Shown: positions 6,606-7,923 of the stretch, one piece after another
Position numbering within the stretch: position 1 is the first letter of the stretch
How the letters are laid out: each line of letters starts with the position of its first letter
Source of the DNA: an uncultured Planctomycetaceae bacterium
GTDB lineage: Bacteria > Planctomycetota > Planctomycetia > Pirellulales > UBA1268
DNA length: 7,923 nt
Assembly (NCBI GenBank): GCA_937900985.1
Contig: CALCGM010000080.1
Location: 1-7,923 of the forward strand
Direction of reading: 5' to 3'
Program-made: the position numbers and the translations under genes
Notes under the pieces: model-generated
Database searches by the model: none
Told to the model about the DNA's origin: nothing
What the model saw: only the letters and a program-made list of their open reading frames with translations

Positions 6606-7664
6606 CTACAGCCGAACCCACTCGGCAAGCTGGGGGTGCTCAAAGATCATCTGCTGCTGCAGCGTCAGCTCACTGCCTGCCCCGGCAGCCCTCGCCCGCT
6701 CCTCCATGGCCCGGGCGATCCCGATGTCGACATAGGCGAGGCCGACAGCGTTGAAGTAGGTCCGCTCCTCGGGAGTCTCACGGCCCGGCTTCGTGCCGGC
6801 GATCAGTTCACCGATGTTGGCGTGGATGTCGGCATCGGTCAGTTCGCCATCCTTATACATGCGGCTGAGCGTCTGGGTGCGGTGCTTCACCGTCTCCCAG
6901 TCGTCGCAGACAATCTTCTGACAGGCCTTGGCGACCGCGTACTCGTCTTCCCAGCCCCCAACGTGGCTATAGAAACTGCCCGGCTTCATCCAGGCTGCCT
7001 TCAGAAGCGGCGCCTGCGCGCTGGTGGCTGTCACGATGATGTCGGCGTCGGCAACGGCCGCCTGCAGATCGCTGCCGGTTCCAGAGATCTCCATCCCGCT
7101 GAGGATCGGCGACATCTCACGGACAAACTGCTCTTCTTCATGCGTCTCCTTGGCAGCCACCAGACACCGCTCGAGCGAGGGCACTGCCGTCTTCATGGCG
7201 ATCAGGTGCATCTTCGCCTGCTCGCCCGCCCCAATGAAGCCAATCGTGCGGGAGTCGGGCCGAGCAAGGGAGCGTGCGGCCAGGCCTCCCATCGCGCCGA
7301 CTCGAATGTTGGAGCAGAGCGTTCCCTCCATGAAGGCAATCGGGAAGCCGTGCTCGATCTCCGAGAGGATGATCACGGCGGAGAGATTCTGCAGGCCGTG
7401 CTTGACGGGGTTTGGCGGAAACACGCTGACCCACTTCACGCCGCAGAGCTTTCGGCTCGTAAAGGTTGCCGGCAGACAGTTGATGCGTTCCTGGGTGTCT
7501 TGATTGAAGATCTGCACGATCTTCTCAGGAAACAGCACCTCGCCCTTGTCGAACGCTGCGATCGCGTCACGGGCCGCCTCCATCGCCATCTTCATATCGA
7601 GGCAGCCAGCGGCGAGCAGGTCTTCCTGGGAGTAGTAGCGGCAGCGGATTGCGTGGTCAGCCAT
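6606..7664 (-). CDS. Ornithine cyclodeaminase/mu-crystallin family protein, substrate unknown
   Basis: This 352-residue protein has the usual family length and fold. The substrate half (about 1-125) contains GVKWVSVFPPNP (75-86; K77 at the position of the substrate lysine), FMEGTLCSNIRVGA (111-124; R121) and the joining helix GGLAARSLA. The NAD(P)-binding Rossmann half has IGFIGAGEQA (141-150) and ADADIIVTATSA (205-216). Departures from true ornithine cyclodeaminase: the usual P-x-R is PEK (46-48), and the PGKTEL-type segment around the catalytic aspartate is VGGWEDEYA (235-243). The family also includes alanine dehydrogenase, opine-type synthases and ketimine reductases, so an NAD(P)-dependent amino-acid or imine reaction is likely, not necessarily ornithine to proline. 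The ATG at 7664 lacks a strong ribosome site. The parS site lies 48 nt upstream. Confidence 0.85.
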   Translation of the reverse strand: MADHAIRCRYYSQEDLLAAGCLDMKMAMEAARDAIAAFDKGEVLFPEKIVQIFNQDTQERINCLPATFTSRKLCGVKWVSVFPPNPVKHGLQNLSAVIILSEIEHGFPIAFMEGTLCSNIRVGAMGGLAARSLARPDSRTIGFIGAGEQAKMHLIAMKTAVPSLERCLVAAKETHEEEQFVREMSPILSGMEISGTGSDLQAAVADADIIVTATSAQAPLLKAAWMKPGSFYSHVGGWEDEYAVAKACQKIVCDDWETVKHRTQTLSRMYKDGELTDADIHANIGELIAGTKPGRETPEERTYFNAVGLAYVDIGIARAMEERARAAGAGSELTLQQQMIFEHPQLAEWVRL

Positions 7665-7711
7665 CAGGTCGGTCTCATCGGAGGGGAAACAGCAGCCGTT
7701 CGCCGAAGAAG

Positions 7712-7727
7712 CGTTTCACGTGAAACT
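7712..7727. other. parS: parS centromere site bound by ParB
   Basis: GTTTCACGTGAAAC at 7713-7726 is a perfect 14-bp palindrome and equals the core of the conserved bacterial parS consensus TGTTTCACGTGAAACA; only the two outermost bases differ (C and T here). It lies about 1.26 kb upstream of parA and 48 nt before the cyclodeaminase-like gene. I saw no second copy in the window. A parS next to parAB usually marks an origin-proximal region. Confidence 0.93.
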
Positions 7728-7801
7728 TGGCGGGTCAGCCAAAGAATACCGCGTGGAGCAGAACGGTCGCCTCTTCGATCCGCTGGCAACAGAGTGGAAG
7801 A

Positions 7802-7832
7802 CCGCCTGCGGGCAGTCCGGGTCGGCAGGCGG
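7802..7832. repeat. Hairpin with 8-bp perfect stem
   Basis: CCGCCTGC at 7802-7809 pairs with GCAGGCGG at 7825-7832 around a 15-nt GC-rich loop. There is no T tract after it on either strand, so it is not a typical intrinsic terminator. It lies 75 bp from parS in a stretch without a convincing gene. Confidence 0.5.
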
Positions 7833-7865
7833 CAAAAGTCTCGTCGCAGGACCAGGAGAGGCCCA

Positions 7866-7882
7866 AACGCTCCTCGAGCGTT
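7866..7882. repeat. Compact hairpin with 7-bp stem and 3-nt loop
   Basis: AACGCTC at 7866-7872 pairs perfectly with GAGCGTT at 7876-7882 around the loop CTC. It is the second stem-loop within 65 bp. Its role is unknown; it may belong to the leader or trailer of a gene beyond the right edge. Confidence 0.5.
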
Positions 7883-7923
7883 CGCCGACCCGCCGAGCCT
7901 CCACTTCTTTGTCAGGGAAGGAA

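Noticed and set aside
7716..7904. A 62-codon leftward open frame ending in parS
   Set aside because: Short, no recognisable motif, spans two hairpins and terminates at parS; not supported as a gene.

Overview
This is a GC-rich bacterial chromosomal window of densely packed single-copy housekeeping and signalling genes. I saw no insertion sequence, phage gene or CRISPR array. A modular FHA-GAF-SpoIIE phosphatase, a homospermidine synthase and chromosomal parAB point to a free-living bacterium, plausibly a planctomycete. That taxonomic guess is inference, since no rRNA or marker gene is present.

Left part (1-3352): the window opens inside a leftward gene whose N-terminal 131 residues look like homospermidine synthase (polyamine synthesis). 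It diverges from crcB, a complete Fluc-type fluoride channel. crcB converges, with a 13-nt gap, on a leftward pair: an FHA-GAF-PP2C (SpoIIE/RsbU-type) phosphatase starting at a GTG, followed 56 nt later by a YihX-like HAD phosphatase.

Middle (3353-4579): the nicotinamidase gene pncA (NAD salvage) runs rightward, divergent from the phosphatase gene. A leftward tRNA-Pro(UGG) follows, with its own intrinsic terminator between it and pncA. Between the tRNA gene and parB lies a striking inverted repeat with 14-bp perfect arms.

Right part (4580-7923): a leftward parA-parB pair overlaps by 8 nt (translational coupling). Upstream is a leftward gene of the ornithine cyclodeaminase/mu-crystallin family. 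A near-consensus parS centromere (14-bp perfect core) lies 48 nt before that gene's start, so ParA, ParB and a parS site fall within about 3.2 kb and form a complete local segregation module. The last 200 bp hold parS, two compact hairpins and no convincing gene.

The most interesting signals are in the segregation proteins. ParA has serines at both positions aligned by eye with the two B. subtilis Soj arginines implicated in nonspecific DNA binding. ParB has GQRR instead of GERR in CTPase motif 2, at a position tied to CTP hydrolysis. Either the system uses a modified DNA-relay/clamp cycle, or other residues compensate.
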